Below, one piece after another: positions 16,680 through 25,877 of a stretch of DNA of 64,000 bases (position 1 is the stretch's first letter; each line of letters opens with the position of its first letter). The notes below the pieces were generated by a model that did not search any database, was not told the DNA's origin, and saw only the letters and a list, made by a program, of their open reading frames with translations. The position numbers were made by a program, and so were the translations under genes. The stretch is from positions 1 through 64,000 of the forward strand of contig CANDAE010000009.1 in assembly GCA_947382645.1 (NCBI GenBank). The letters are read 5' to 3'. This DNA comes from Suilimivivens sp009774465. GTDB lineage: Bacteria > Bacillota > Clostridia > Lachnospirales > Lachnospiraceae.

Positions 16680-18080
16680 TTAGTAAAACATTATGCAGGG
16701 CGTTCCGATTTCCACCATATCATACAGCTCTGAAACCTTATCAAGGGGCGTATTAATACACCCATGAGAACCATTGGTCTTATAAATTTCCCCTCCATAA
16801 GTACTCCTCCAGGAAGCATCATGGATGCCGATTGCTCCTTTTACCGGAATCCAGTATTTTACCGGGCTTTCATAATCTGCTCCTCTAAGCACTCTGTTTC
16901 GCTGCTTATTATACACGTAATTGGTACCGGTAGGCGTTCCTCTTCTTAACGAAGTATTTCCGGTAACTACCGGCGTTTCTATTTTCAGCTCTCCGTTTTC
17001 GTAATAGTACATCATCTGATTAGTCATATCCACTTCTATGTAAGTGTCCCCAATATCATCCTTCCCCTGATTTCTGGCCATTTGAAGGTATGCCGGCTCA
17101 TGAACCTCTCTCCTTCCTTCCAGAAAAGCCTGCAGCAGATATTCTTTTTCCGCATCACGGTCTATCTGATTTCCGTATATTCCGCCTTCCACAGTAACGA
17201 CATCTCCCCGGGTAGCCTGAAACTGCCTTACTTTACCAACCGTATCATATTCATCCGAAAGCTGATCTACAAATTCATAAACCTTCTCTTCGTCTGTGCA
17301 AAGGTTTCCCCCTTCATCCAGCACAAAATTTCCTTCCTCATCCATCAGAATAAAATTACAGACAACACTGCCATCCACAGGAACACTTTCTTCCCCAAAC
17401 TGATAGACAATGCCGCAATCCTGATACCCCTTAATTTTTTCCCAGATTTCCAGATTCTGCCTCATTTCTTCTGTCATTGGAAGATCTTCATAACAGCCTG
17501 CCAAAGCAAGATCAAGCTGATCTTCACCTCCTTCGAAAGCTTCTCTGATCAGCGTCTTGGCCTTCTCCTCATTTAGAATATGGCTGCATCCGTCTACCAG
17601 ATAATATCCCTGTTCTCCCTTTCGAATTTCCACAATTCCTTTTTCCCTCATTCCTTCACGGAAAAAAGCAAAGCCGCCTACCTTTTCTGCAAAGGCTGCT
17701 TCATCATACTTCATAACCGGTTCCAGCGTTTTTTCCCCTGCATTCCCCGTAAGATTGTCAATCCATAAATAAGGATTCTGACGCTCTAAATAAATATTTA
17801 AAGATTCATTGAAATCAAAGGAAAGCGACACCTCTTCCGGTAAAATAGTATAAGACTTACCATCACCGTCAATGATGGTAAGTCCTTCATAGTCAAACTG
17901 TTTTAAAAGCTCATCATTGACTTCATTTACACTCTTTCCGGTACAATATACCCCGTTAATCCATGTATTGTAGCTGAATCCATCGGCATAATAATATGCC
18001 AGCCCCAGGTACATGGCAATCAATGATAATAATATAATAAATAAGCCTAATCCGGTTCCTTTTAAAACATAACTTTTCAT
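16680..18080 (-). CDS. L,D-transpeptidase with peptidoglycan-binding-like domain
   Basis: An envelope enzyme of the YkuD family that forms 3-3 cross-links in peptidoglycan. It has a short cytosolic start, one membrane anchor (about 10-32), an extracellular region of VanW-associated PG_binding_4 type (about 35-330), and a C-terminal YkuD domain. The YkuD signature is seen as GIHDASW and SHGCINTP with catalytic cysteine about residue 441. Its ATG overlaps the TGA of ilvB by four bases, so it is translationally coupled to a branched-chain amino acid enzyme with which it has no evident metabolic link. Confidence 0.92.
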   Translation of the reverse strand: MKSYVLKGTGLGLFIILLSLIAMYLGLAYYYADGFSYNTWINGVYCTGKSVNEVNDELLKQFDYEGLTIIDGDGKSYTILPEEVSLSFDFNESLNIYLERQNPYLWIDNLTGNAGEKTLEPVMKYDEAAFAEKVGGFAFFREGMREKGIVEIRKGEQGYYLVDGCSHILNEEKAKTLIREAFEGGEDQLDLALAGCYEDLPMTEEMRQNLEIWEKIKGYQDCGIVYQFGEESVPVDGSVVCNFILMDEEGNFVLDEGGNLCTDEEKVYEFVDQLSDEYDTVGKVRQFQATRGDVVTVEGGIYGNQIDRDAEKEYLLQAFLEGRREVHEPAYLQMARNQGKDDIGDTYIEVDMTNQMMYYYENGELKIETPVVTGNTSLRRGTPTGTNYVYNKQRNRVLRGADYESPVKYWIPVKGAIGIHDASWRSTYGGEIYKTNGSHGCINTPLDKVSELYDMVEIGTPCIMFY

Positions 18081-19756
18081 TCTTTTTCTTCCAAATCCGT
18101 TGCATCAAATACTTCACTGATTGGCGCTCCTGCAGGCACCATAGGAAATACCTTATCATCCTCAGGAATCATACAGTCGATCAGCACCGGCCTTTTCATC
18201 TCAATTGCCCGCTTAATTGCATCGGCAACTTCCTCTTTTTTTGTTACGCGGATAGCTTCACATCCCAGTCCCTTCGCCACCATGCAAAAATCAACGCTGT
18301 CATTTAAAACTGTCTGTGAATAACGCTTTTCGTAAAACAGTGTCTGCCATTGCCTTACCATTCCCAGCACATGATTATTAATGACCACCTCTATAATGGG
18401 AATCTGATATCGGGATGCTGTGGCAAGTTCATTCATATTCATACGGAAACATCCGTCACCGGCTATGTTAATACACACCTTATCCGGTCTGCCCATTTTA
18501 GCTCCTATGCATGCACCAAGGCCATATCCCATTGTGCCAAGCCCTCCTGATGATAAAAAGGTTCTCGGTTCCGAATATTTATAATACTGGGCTGCCCACA
18601 TTTGATGCTGCCCCACATCCGTAGTGATAACTGCTTTTCCCTCTGTTGCCCTGTCAATCTCTTCTATAATAAAAGGACAGGATAACACAGTATTATCATA
18701 ATTCAGCGGATACTTTTCCTTTAATTCATTTATATGCGCATTCCATTTACTGTGTTCCAGTTCAGGTATTTCCTGATTAAGCTTTTCAAGAATTTCTTTT
18801 AAGTCACCCACTACGGAAACCGTGGTTTTTATATTTTTATTTATTTCCGCCGCATCAATGTCAATATGCAGTACTTTTGCATTTGAAGCAAACTTTGATG
18901 CATTTCCTACTACCCTGTCAGAAAACCTTGCTCCCAAAGCAATCAAAAGATCACATTCACTTACCCCTAAGTTGGATGCTTTTGTCCCATGCATACCGAT
19001 CATTCCCGTGTAACGCTCATCATGTCCGTCCATGACGCCCTTGCCCATCAGGGTATCACAGACAGGCGCATCTATCCGTTCTGCCAGTTCACGCACCTGC
19101 TTAAAAGCGCCTGATAAAACTGCACCACCGCCCACATAAATAAAGGGTTTTTTGGCTTCTTTTAACAATGTAGCTGCGTCTTTAATGTCCTGATCTGTAT
19201 ATTTACAAACAAGTGCAGGCACGGAAATTTCCTGCTTTTCGTACTCATAACTATTGGCTGTTACATCTTTTGTTATATCTACAAGGACAGGACCGGGCCT
19301 TCCTTCTCTTGCAATGGCAAATGCTTTTCTTATGGTATCTGCCAGCTTTGAAATATCTTTTACAATGTAATTATGCTTTGTAATAGGCATTGTAATTCCG
19401 GCAATATCTACCTCCTGAAAGGAATCCTTTCCAAGCAAAGGAAGGTTTACATTACATGTAATTGCCACTATCGGAACGGAATCCATATATGCAGTTGCAA
19501 TCCCTGTAACCAGATTGGTTGCCCCGGGACCGCTGGTAGCAAGACACACTCCCACCTTTCCTGTTGCACGTGCATATCCGTCCGCCGCATGGGCTGCCCC
19601 CTGCTCATGGGATGTTAAAATATGATTGATTTCCTGACTGTGTTTATATAAAGCATCATACACATTTAAGATTGTGCCCCCGGGATATCCAAACACGGTA
19701 TCTACACCCTGTTCCTTCAAGCACTCCACTACTATTTCCGCACCTGTAAGCTGCAT
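18077..19756 (-). CDS. ilvB: acetolactate synthase, large subunit
   Basis: Thiamine-diphosphate and FAD enzyme that condenses pyruvate to acetolactate (or with 2-ketobutyrate) for valine, leucine and isoleucine. The glutamate that activates ThDP is in TSHEQGAAHAADGYAR near residue 50, and the ThDP/Mg motif GDGCFRMNMNE lies near 430. The 559-residue length is normal. Its ATG touches the ilvD stop, with AGGAGG inside the end of ilvD. A regulatory small subunit (ilvN) is not next to it. Confidence 0.95.
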   Translation of the reverse strand: MQLTGAEIVVECLKEQGVDTVFGYPGGTILNVYDALYKHSQEINHILTSHEQGAAHAADGYARATGKVGVCLATSGPGATNLVTGIATAYMDSVPIVAITCNVNLPLLGKDSFQEVDIAGITMPITKHNYIVKDISKLADTIRKAFAIAREGRPGPVLVDITKDVTANSYEYEKQEISVPALVCKYTDQDIKDAATLLKEAKKPFIYVGGGAVLSGAFKQVRELAERIDAPVCDTLMGKGVMDGHDERYTGMIGMHGTKASNLGVSECDLLIALGARFSDRVVGNASKFASNAKVLHIDIDAAEINKNIKTTVSVVGDLKEILEKLNQEIPELEHSKWNAHINELKEKYPLNYDNTVLSCPFIIEEIDRATEGKAVITTDVGQHQMWAAQYYKYSEPRTFLSSGGLGTMGYGLGACIGAKMGRPDKVCINIAGDGCFRMNMNELATASRYQIPIIEVVINNHVLGMVRQWQTLFYEKRYSQTVLNDSVDFCMVAKGLGCEAIRVTKKEEVADAIKRAIEMKRPVLIDCMIPEDDKVFPMVPAGAPISEVFDATDLEEKE

Positions 19757-21445
19757 TTACTCATCCTCCTGAAAAATTATCTTTGGAATCTCCAAAATAG
19801 CTCCTCTGTTTCCACTGGTAACCATTTCTCTGTATCTTGCCAGGTATCCGCTTTTCACCTCCGGCTCTCTGGGCTGCCATTTTAATGCTCTTGCCTTCAT
19901 TTCCTCTTCCGAAACCTTAACATCCAACTTCATTTCCGGAATATTAATGCTGATGATATCTCCCTCTTCCACCAATGCAATGGGGCCGCCCACTGCCGCT
20001 TCCGGTGAAACATGGCCAATAGAAGCACCTCTGGAAGCGCCGGAAAAACGTCCGTCCGTAATAAGCGCCACGCTGGAACCAAGCCCCATGCCGGCAATGG
20101 CAGAGGTAGGATTTAGCATTTCACGCATACCCGGACCTCCCTTTGGCCCTTCATAGCGAATCACCACCACATCTCCTTCTACAATTTTTCCGCCTTTGAT
20201 TGCGCTGATTGCATCCTCTTCACAGTCAAACACTCTGGCAGGTCCTTCATGCACCATCATTTCCGCAACTACTGCCGAACGCTTTACCACGCTTCCGTCA
20301 GGCGCTAAATTTCCCTTAAGTACAGCAAGTCCGCCGGTTTTTGAATATGGATTGTCAAGAGGCCTGATTACTTCCGGATTTCTGTTTACTGCGCCTGCAA
20401 TCACTTCGCCAATGGTCTTTCCTGTCACTGTCATGCAGCCTGTATTTAAAAGTCCTGCATCGGACAATTCCTTCATCACTGCATAAACACCTCCTGCTTC
20501 ATTCAAGTCTTCCATGTAGGTAGGACCTGCAGGTGCCAAATGGCACAGATTTGGTGTTTTCTCACTGATTTCATTTGCAAATGCTATATCAAAATCAAAT
20601 CCAATCTCATGAGCAATTGCCGGCAGATGCAGCATGGAGTTTGTAGAACATCCAAGGGCCATATCAACGGTAAGGGCATTTAAAACTGCATCCTTTGTCA
20701 TAATATCTTTTGGACGGATATCCTTTCGGTATAATTCCATTACCGCCATGCCTGCGTGCTTTGCCAGTTTAATTCTTTCAGAATAAACTGCCGGAATGGT
20801 TCCATTTCCTCTAAGCCCCATGCCTAACGCCTCTGTCAGACAGTTCATGGAATTGGCTGTATACATGCCGGAGCAGGAACCGCAGGTAGGGCATACCTTC
20901 TCCTCAAATTCTCTCACTTCTTCTTCTGTCATCTTTCCCGCTGCATGGGAGCCTACTGCTTCAAACATGGAAGAAAGACTTCTTTTTTGTCCATGAACAC
21001 GCCCTGCAAGCATAGGCCCTCCTGAGACAAAAACAGTGGGAACATTAATTCTTGCCGCTGCCATCAAAAGTCCCGGCACATTTTTGTCACAATTGGGAAC
21101 CATCACCAGCGCGTCAAACTGATGAGCCAGAGCCATGCATTCTGTGGAGTCAGCAATCAGATCTCTTGTCACAAGGGAATACTTCATCCCCACATGCCCC
21201 ATTGCTATCCCGTCGCAAACTGCAATTGCAGGAAATACTACCGGCACGCCTCCTGCCTGCGCCACTCCCAGTTTTACCGCTTCCACAATTTTATCCAGAT
21301 TCATGTGCCCCGGCACAATTTCATTGTAGGAACTGACGATACCCACCATCGGCTTTTTCATTTCTTCTTCCGTAAATCCCAGTGCGTTAAACAGGCTTCT
21401 GTGAGGCGCCTGCTGGATTCCTGACTTCACATTGTCACTTCTCAT
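19757..21445 (-). CDS. ilvD: dihydroxy-acid dehydratase
   Basis: Iron-sulfur dehydratase that makes the 2-keto acid precursors of valine and isoleucine. Cluster cysteines are seen in VPNCDKNVPG and CPTCGSCSGMY, and the segment GRFSGASRGASIGHVSPEA is characteristic. Its 562 residues match the family. It lies between a membrane protein gene (upstream) and ilvB (downstream, no gap) in one transcription unit. Confidence 0.96.
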   Translation of the reverse strand: MRSDNVKSGIQQAPHRSLFNALGFTEEEMKKPMVGIVSSYNEIVPGHMNLDKIVEAVKLGVAQAGGVPVVFPAIAVCDGIAMGHVGMKYSLVTRDLIADSTECMALAHQFDALVMVPNCDKNVPGLLMAAARINVPTVFVSGGPMLAGRVHGQKRSLSSMFEAVGSHAAGKMTEEEVREFEEKVCPTCGSCSGMYTANSMNCLTEALGMGLRGNGTIPAVYSERIKLAKHAGMAVMELYRKDIRPKDIMTKDAVLNALTVDMALGCSTNSMLHLPAIAHEIGFDFDIAFANEISEKTPNLCHLAPAGPTYMEDLNEAGGVYAVMKELSDAGLLNTGCMTVTGKTIGEVIAGAVNRNPEVIRPLDNPYSKTGGLAVLKGNLAPDGSVVKRSAVVAEMMVHEGPARVFDCEEDAISAIKGGKIVEGDVVVIRYEGPKGGPGMREMLNPTSAIAGMGLGSSVALITDGRFSGASRGASIGHVSPEAAVGGPIALVEEGDIISINIPEMKLDVKVSEEEMKARALKWQPREPEVKSGYLARYREMVTSGNRGAILEIPKIIFQEDE

Positions 21446-21516
21446 CTTCTCCTCATTTCTACGCCGCTTTAAATTTTATTCGTCTGCGATTGCGGCGCCG
21501 ACGCAAATCCCGTTAT

Positions 21517-23121
21517 TTAGCTTTTCGTATATAAAATATAATTTTCATTTTCATAGGCAGGTTTCATATTCTGCTCCAGATAATCCCAGGGGATGGAATC
21601 ATAATACACATAAAACTCCCATACCATTTCATCAAAATCCGGATCTGTCATTCTTTTATCTAAAAGCACCACATCCGCCCCTTCTATTTCCCGATTCTCA
21701 CATCGAATGCCATAAAGGAAATAAAGGAGATATTCCTGATTACAGTCGGTAACACAAAAATTCTCCCGATTTTCCATATCTCCATGAGCAAATGCATCCT
21801 GAATTTCATATTCATTTAACCCATATTGATGATTATAATCAGAAAAGCCAATGCATTTTATCCCGAATACTGTAAGCAGCAATAAAAGCGCCGCATATAC
21901 TCCATTTCCCTTTTTCTCTTTAAGCAGCTTTGACTTAAAGTACTCTGCCCCATATCCCAAAAACAGGCCAAGGAGCATTGCCAGCAAAACGCCTCCATAA
22001 GTAAACACCCTGTAATAGGGACGTTTGCATTGTATTAGAAGAAAAACCGGAATCAGAACAATTTCCATAAACAGAACCAGATACAAAAGCAGGCACCTGT
22101 AATTTTTCTGACGAATTTCCTTCACAATCCGGTATATCAAAAAAGCAATCCCAAGCCCCCATATAATCATTAGCGGTATGGAAAGGGAATTATAGTAATA
22201 ACCTGTCAGCGTAACAATCCACTCAAAAAGCCGCCCGGCAAAACCGGCTCTTTCCTCGCTTTGAATATAGGGAGTTGCCAGCATATATTCCATCCCTTTC
22301 TGGATTGCCTTAAAGGGAGCTTTTAAAATCATCTGCACATGCCCCATACCATAGTAACTGCCTGCTTCATCCTTTACCAGCAGATTGGAGCCAATAGAAA
22401 CCCAAATGGTCATATATAACAGAATTGTTGCCAAGGCTGCGGATAAAGAAGCAAGTATCAGCTTAACTAACCTGCTTATTCCTTCCGTTTTCCTTATAGA
22501 AAGCGCCTCTTTTCGACTTTCACCAATCCCGCAAACCAGCAGATAACAGCCTCCTGCAAGGCAAAGCGGCACTACCCAGTATACGTTACTTGAAACGGTA
22601 TAAAGTCCGAGCACCAGTGCAGCAGCAAAAATGAAATAAAACCTCTTTCCCGCCTGCTCTAAAGTACAGATCTGAATCATACAAAACCAGGCGGTTAGAA
22701 AACAGGTAATTCCAAGGGTATATCCTCTCCCCTGTACAGCAAGCTGATTCACAAGATTCATGGATATGTATAAAATCACAGTGGCAAGCGCCATCTGTTC
22801 CTTCATATACTTTCCTGCAATCCGGTAGAGAAGATACATATTGGCCAGGGCACATAAATAAGATATGCCCCGAAGTCCTATGTATGAATTTCCAAGCAAA
22901 TCAAGGCAGGCGGAAAGTACCGAATACCCTACGTGATTATTGGGAAGCGGCCAGTGAATGGCTGAATACAAAGGTCCTTTGCTGATAAAATAATAATAAG
23001 TATAAAGTTCATCATACCAGGGCGTAAGGGCAAACATTCGATACCCGTAATACACCGCCATGACAACAAATAAAATCCAGAACAAATATTTTCTATTTAA
23101 TTTCATCTGCCAGTAAATCAC
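21517..23121 (-). CDS. polytopic membrane protein, GT-C glycosyltransferase-like
   Basis: A 534-residue protein with about ten hydrophobic segments and an N-terminal extracytoplasmic loop containing the Asp-Glu pair (WYDELYTYYYF, about residues 36-46) that is typical of GT-C enzymes such as PMT and ArnT. That suggests transfer of a sugar or similar group from a polyprenyl-phosphate donor at the outer face of the membrane; the substrate is unknown. The start is a GTG at 23121 just after AAGGAGATG, inside the end of leuB (29-base overlap); an ATG five codons later is possible. It is embedded in the leuB-ilvD-ilvB unit. Confidence 0.75.
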   Translation of the reverse strand: MIYWQMKLNRKYLFWILFVVMAVYYGYRMFALTPWYDELYTYYYFISKGPLYSAIHWPLPNNHVGYSVLSACLDLLGNSYIGLRGISYLCALANMYLLYRIAGKYMKEQMALATVILYISMNLVNQLAVQGRGYTLGITCFLTAWFCMIQICTLEQAGKRFYFIFAAALVLGLYTVSSNVYWVVPLCLAGGCYLLVCGIGESRKEALSIRKTEGISRLVKLILASLSAALATILLYMTIWVSIGSNLLVKDEAGSYYGMGHVQMILKAPFKAIQKGMEYMLATPYIQSEERAGFAGRLFEWIVTLTGYYYNSLSIPLMIIWGLGIAFLIYRIVKEIRQKNYRCLLLYLVLFMEIVLIPVFLLIQCKRPYYRVFTYGGVLLAMLLGLFLGYGAEYFKSKLLKEKKGNGVYAALLLLLTVFGIKCIGFSDYNHQYGLNEYEIQDAFAHGDMENRENFCVTDCNQEYLLYFLYGIRCENREIEGADVVLLDKRMTDPDFDEMVWEFYVYYDSIPWDYLEQNMKPAYENENYILYTKS

Positions 23122-24178
23122 CCATCTCCTTACAGCCCACCTGCCTGCAGCCTTCTGTCATGATATCAATGGTACGATATCCTTTCTTTAATACATTCTT
23201 CACCGCATTTTCAATTGCATCAGCTTCTTTATCAAGATCAAAAGAATACCGAAGCATCATGGCAGCGGATAAAACAGTTGCTATGGGATTTGCAATTCCT
23301 TTGCCTGCAATATCCGGTGCAGAACCATGACTTGGCTCGTATAATCCAAATTTGCTGTCATTTAAGGATGCGGAAGCCAGCATTCCAATCGATCCGGTCA
23401 CCATACTTGCCTCATCAGAAAGAATATCTCCAAACATATTTTCAGTTAAAATCACATCGAACTGGGCAGGATCTTTCACAAGCTGCATTGCACAATTATC
23501 AACCAGCATATGCTCTAATGTAACATCCGGGTAATCCGCTGAAACTTCGTCCACCACCTTGCGCCACAGTCTGGAAGAATCCAGAACATTTGCCTTATCC
23601 ACACTTGTCACCTTTTTCCTGCGTTTCATGGCAATATCAAAGCCTTTTATGGCAATTCTCCGAATTTCTTCTTCATTGTAGGAAAGCGTATCAACTGCTT
23701 TACGGATGCCGCCTTCTTCTGTTGTGTAACGTTCACCAAAATACAATCCCCCGGTAAGCTCACGCATAATCATCATATCAAACCCGGCATCACTGATTTC
23801 TTTTTTCAAGGGGCAGGCATCTGATAATTCCTCATAAAGCACTGCCGGTCTTAAATTGGCAAAAAGATTTAATGCCTTGCGGATGCCAAGCAGTCCGGCT
23901 TCAGGCCTTAAGTTTGGTGCCAGCTTATACCAGGGAGAAGTGGTGGTATCTCCGCCAATAGAACCCATAAGCACTGCGTCTGCCGCCTTTGCTGCGGCAA
24001 TGGTCTCCTCCGTCAGGGGTACTCCATAAGCATCTATGGAAGCGCCGCCCATTAAAACATCCTTATAATTCATTTCATGCCCATAAACAAAAGCTGCTTT
24101 ATCAAGAACTTTTTTTGCCTCAGCCACAATTTCCGGGCCAATACCATCTCCCGGTATACATACAATATTCAGTCTCAT
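23093..24178 (-). CDS. leuB: 3-isopropylmalate dehydrogenase
   Basis: NAD-dependent oxidative decarboxylase of leucine synthesis. The start CIPGDGIGPEI, the substrate-binding arginines in NLRPA and MIMRELTGG, and the metal-binding LSDEASM/NMFGDILSD segment are all present; 361 residues is the usual length. leuA, leuC and leuD are not in the window. It is the first gene of leuB-(GT-C)-ilvD-ilvB-(LDT). The 90-base leader before it shows no T-box or leader peptide that I can recognise. Confidence 0.96.
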   Translation of the reverse strand: MRLNIVCIPGDGIGPEIVAEAKKVLDKAAFVYGHEMNYKDVLMGGASIDAYGVPLTEETIAAAKAADAVLMGSIGGDTTTSPWYKLAPNLRPEAGLLGIRKALNLFANLRPAVLYEELSDACPLKKEISDAGFDMMIMRELTGGLYFGERYTTEEGGIRKAVDTLSYNEEEIRRIAIKGFDIAMKRRKKVTSVDKANVLDSSRLWRKVVDEVSADYPDVTLEHMLVDNCAMQLVKDPAQFDVILTENMFGDILSDEASMVTGSIGMLASASLNDSKFGLYEPSHGSAPDIAGKGIANPIATVLSAAMMLRYSFDLDKEADAIENAVKNVLKKGYRTIDIMTEGCRQVGCKEMGDLLADEIK

Positions 24179-24259
24179 TTTCTGTCTCCATTTCCACTCT
24201 TATTTCATATGGTTAAAAGTATTTAGAAGCACTGAATGATTCACCGCTTTCTCAGATAC

Positions 24260-24284
24260 AAAATAAGGCGCATTACCTGCGCCC
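24260..24284 (-). terminator. terminator downstream of yajC
   Basis: On the minus strand GGCGCA-GGTAA-TGCGCC (24283-24267) is followed by TTATTTTGT, directly after the yajC stop and before leuB. Confidence 0.7.
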
Positions 24285-24301
24285 TACTTCCAACCTTAAA
24301 T

Positions 24302-24616
24302 TTATTCTGCATCTGCCTTTTCAACCTGTGATATTGCAGACTTCTGCATGGGAATACGGCAATTCTTGTTATTACCAAACTCTACAATTACTGTATCGTC
24401 TGTAATGTCAATAATAATACCATAAAAACCACTGCTTGTAAGTACACAGTCACCTACTTCCAATGTAGATAACATTGCTGCCATCTTTTTCTGCTCTTTT
24501 TTCTGAGGACGAATCATAAAAAAGTAAATAAATGCAAAAATCAGTACAATATATACTATCATTATAATACCGCCGCCAGCTGCAGCACCAGCTTCTGCTG
24601 ACAATAACATGCCCAT
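24302..24616 (-). CDS. yajC: preprotein translocase subunit YajC
   Basis: Small membrane subunit associated with SecDF in protein export. One hydrophobic segment (IIMIVYIVLIFAFIYFFMIRP) is followed by the characteristic RPQKKEQKK and a small cytosolic domain with VGDCVLTSSGFYGII. The ATG at 24616 is chosen because AGGAGG lies 8 bases before it; ten more in-frame codons upstream cover the ribosome binding site. tgt-yajC is a widely conserved order. Confidence 0.94.
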   Translation of the reverse strand: MGMLLSAEAGAAAGGGIIMIVYIVLIFAFIYFFMIRPQKKEQKKMAAMLSTLEVGDCVLTSSGFYGIIIDITDDTVIVEFGNNKNCRIPMQKSAISQVEKADAE

Positions 24617-24696
24617 CTGAATTTCCTCCTGATTTGATTTACTCAATAAGTCTAAAATATATAATACACAATAAGCGGTTCAAAGACAAGCCTTTT

Positions 24697-25833
24697 TTAT
24701 TGTGTGCTGTCATTCATCATGCCTTCCAGCTTTCTTTTCTTGTAGGCAGCAAACTCTCCCTGATCCAGAGAATCCCGGATTTCTTCCATCATTTTGTTAT
24801 AAAAATACAAATTATGCAAAACGCACAGCCGCATTCCAAGCATCTCTTTTGCTTTTAATAAATGTCTGATATATGCCCTCGAATATCTGCGGCATGCCGG
24901 ACAATTACAGCCTTCCTCTATAGGGCGTTCATCCAGCTCATATTTTGCATTAAACAGATTAATTTTTCCATGATTGGTATAAAGATGTCCATGCCTGCCA
25001 TTTCTGCTGGGGTAAACACAGTCAAAGAAATCTATTCCCCGCTCCACGCCTTCCAAAATATTGGCAGGTGTGCCGACTCCCATTAAATAAACCGGTTTAT
25101 CTTTGGGCAGATGTGGAACTGTTTCTTCAATAATATAATACATCTCCTGATGGCTTTCCCCAACCGCCAGTCCGCCTATGGCATATCCATCCAAATCCAT
25201 CTGTGCAATCTGCCTGGCATGTTCTATCCGGATATCTGCAAAAATCGCTCCCTGATTGATTCCAAAAAGCATCTGCTGTTTATTTATGGTATCCTCCAAT
25301 TGATTCAGCCTTGCCATCTCCTGCTTACAGCGTTCCAGCCATCTTGTAGTTCTTTCAACGGACGCCTGTACATAAGCCCGATCCGCCAGACTCGAGGGAC
25401 ATTCATCAAAAGCCATCGCTATGGTTGATGCAAGATTCGACTGAATCTGCATACTCTCCTCGGGCCCCATGAAAATCTTTCGTCCATCAATATGTGAATT
25501 GAAATATACCCCTTCTTCTTTGATCTTTCTTAATCCTGCCAGAGAAAAAACCTGAAAGCCGCCGGAATCGGTAAGAATCGGCTTATTCCATGACATGAAT
25601 TTATGAAGCCCTCCAAGCTGCTTTACAATTTTATCTCCGGGCCTTACATGCAAATGATACGTATTAGAAAGTTCCACCTGCGTATTGATCTGCTCCAAAT
25701 CTTCTGTGGAAACAGCACCTTTTATTGCTGCCACCGTCCCCACATTCATAAAAACAGGTGTCTGTATTACGCCATGAACCGTTGTAAATTCTCCCCGTTT
25801 TGCTCTTCCTTCCTGTTTTAACAGCCGGTACAT
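24697..25833 (-). CDS. tgt: queuine tRNA-ribosyltransferase
   Basis: Exchanges guanine-34 of GU(N) tRNAs for preQ1 in queuosine synthesis. The nucleophile region GGLAVGES and catalytic aspartates (TDSGGFQVFSL; DFFDCVYPSR) are visible, and the zinc ligands CNCPACRRYSRAYIRHL near residue 310 are complete. The start at 25833 has GGAGAGG at good spacing; four codons upstream is an alternative ATG that overlaps this site. It stands between a VanY-type gene and yajC on one strand. Confidence 0.96.
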   Translation of the reverse strand: MYRLLKQEGRAKRGEFTTVHGVIQTPVFMNVGTVAAIKGAVSTEDLEQINTQVELSNTYHLHVRPGDKIVKQLGGLHKFMSWNKPILTDSGGFQVFSLAGLRKIKEEGVYFNSHIDGRKIFMGPEESMQIQSNLASTIAMAFDECPSSLADRAYVQASVERTTRWLERCKQEMARLNQLEDTINKQQMLFGINQGAIFADIRIEHARQIAQMDLDGYAIGGLAVGESHQEMYYIIEETVPHLPKDKPVYLMGVGTPANILEGVERGIDFFDCVYPSRNGRHGHLYTNHGKINLFNAKYELDERPIEEGCNCPACRRYSRAYIRHLLKAKEMLGMRLCVLHNLYFYNKMMEEIRDSLDQGEFAAYKKRKLEGMMNDSTQ

Positions 25834-25877
25834 AATCCTCTCCATTCAGTGCTATTTTTCACACTTTCCTTCAAACC

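Noticed and set aside
24179..24266. Possible T-box or leucine leader peptide upstream of leuB.
   Set aside because: The leader is under 90 bases, has no T-box sequence (TGGNACCGCG) and no run of Leu codons.
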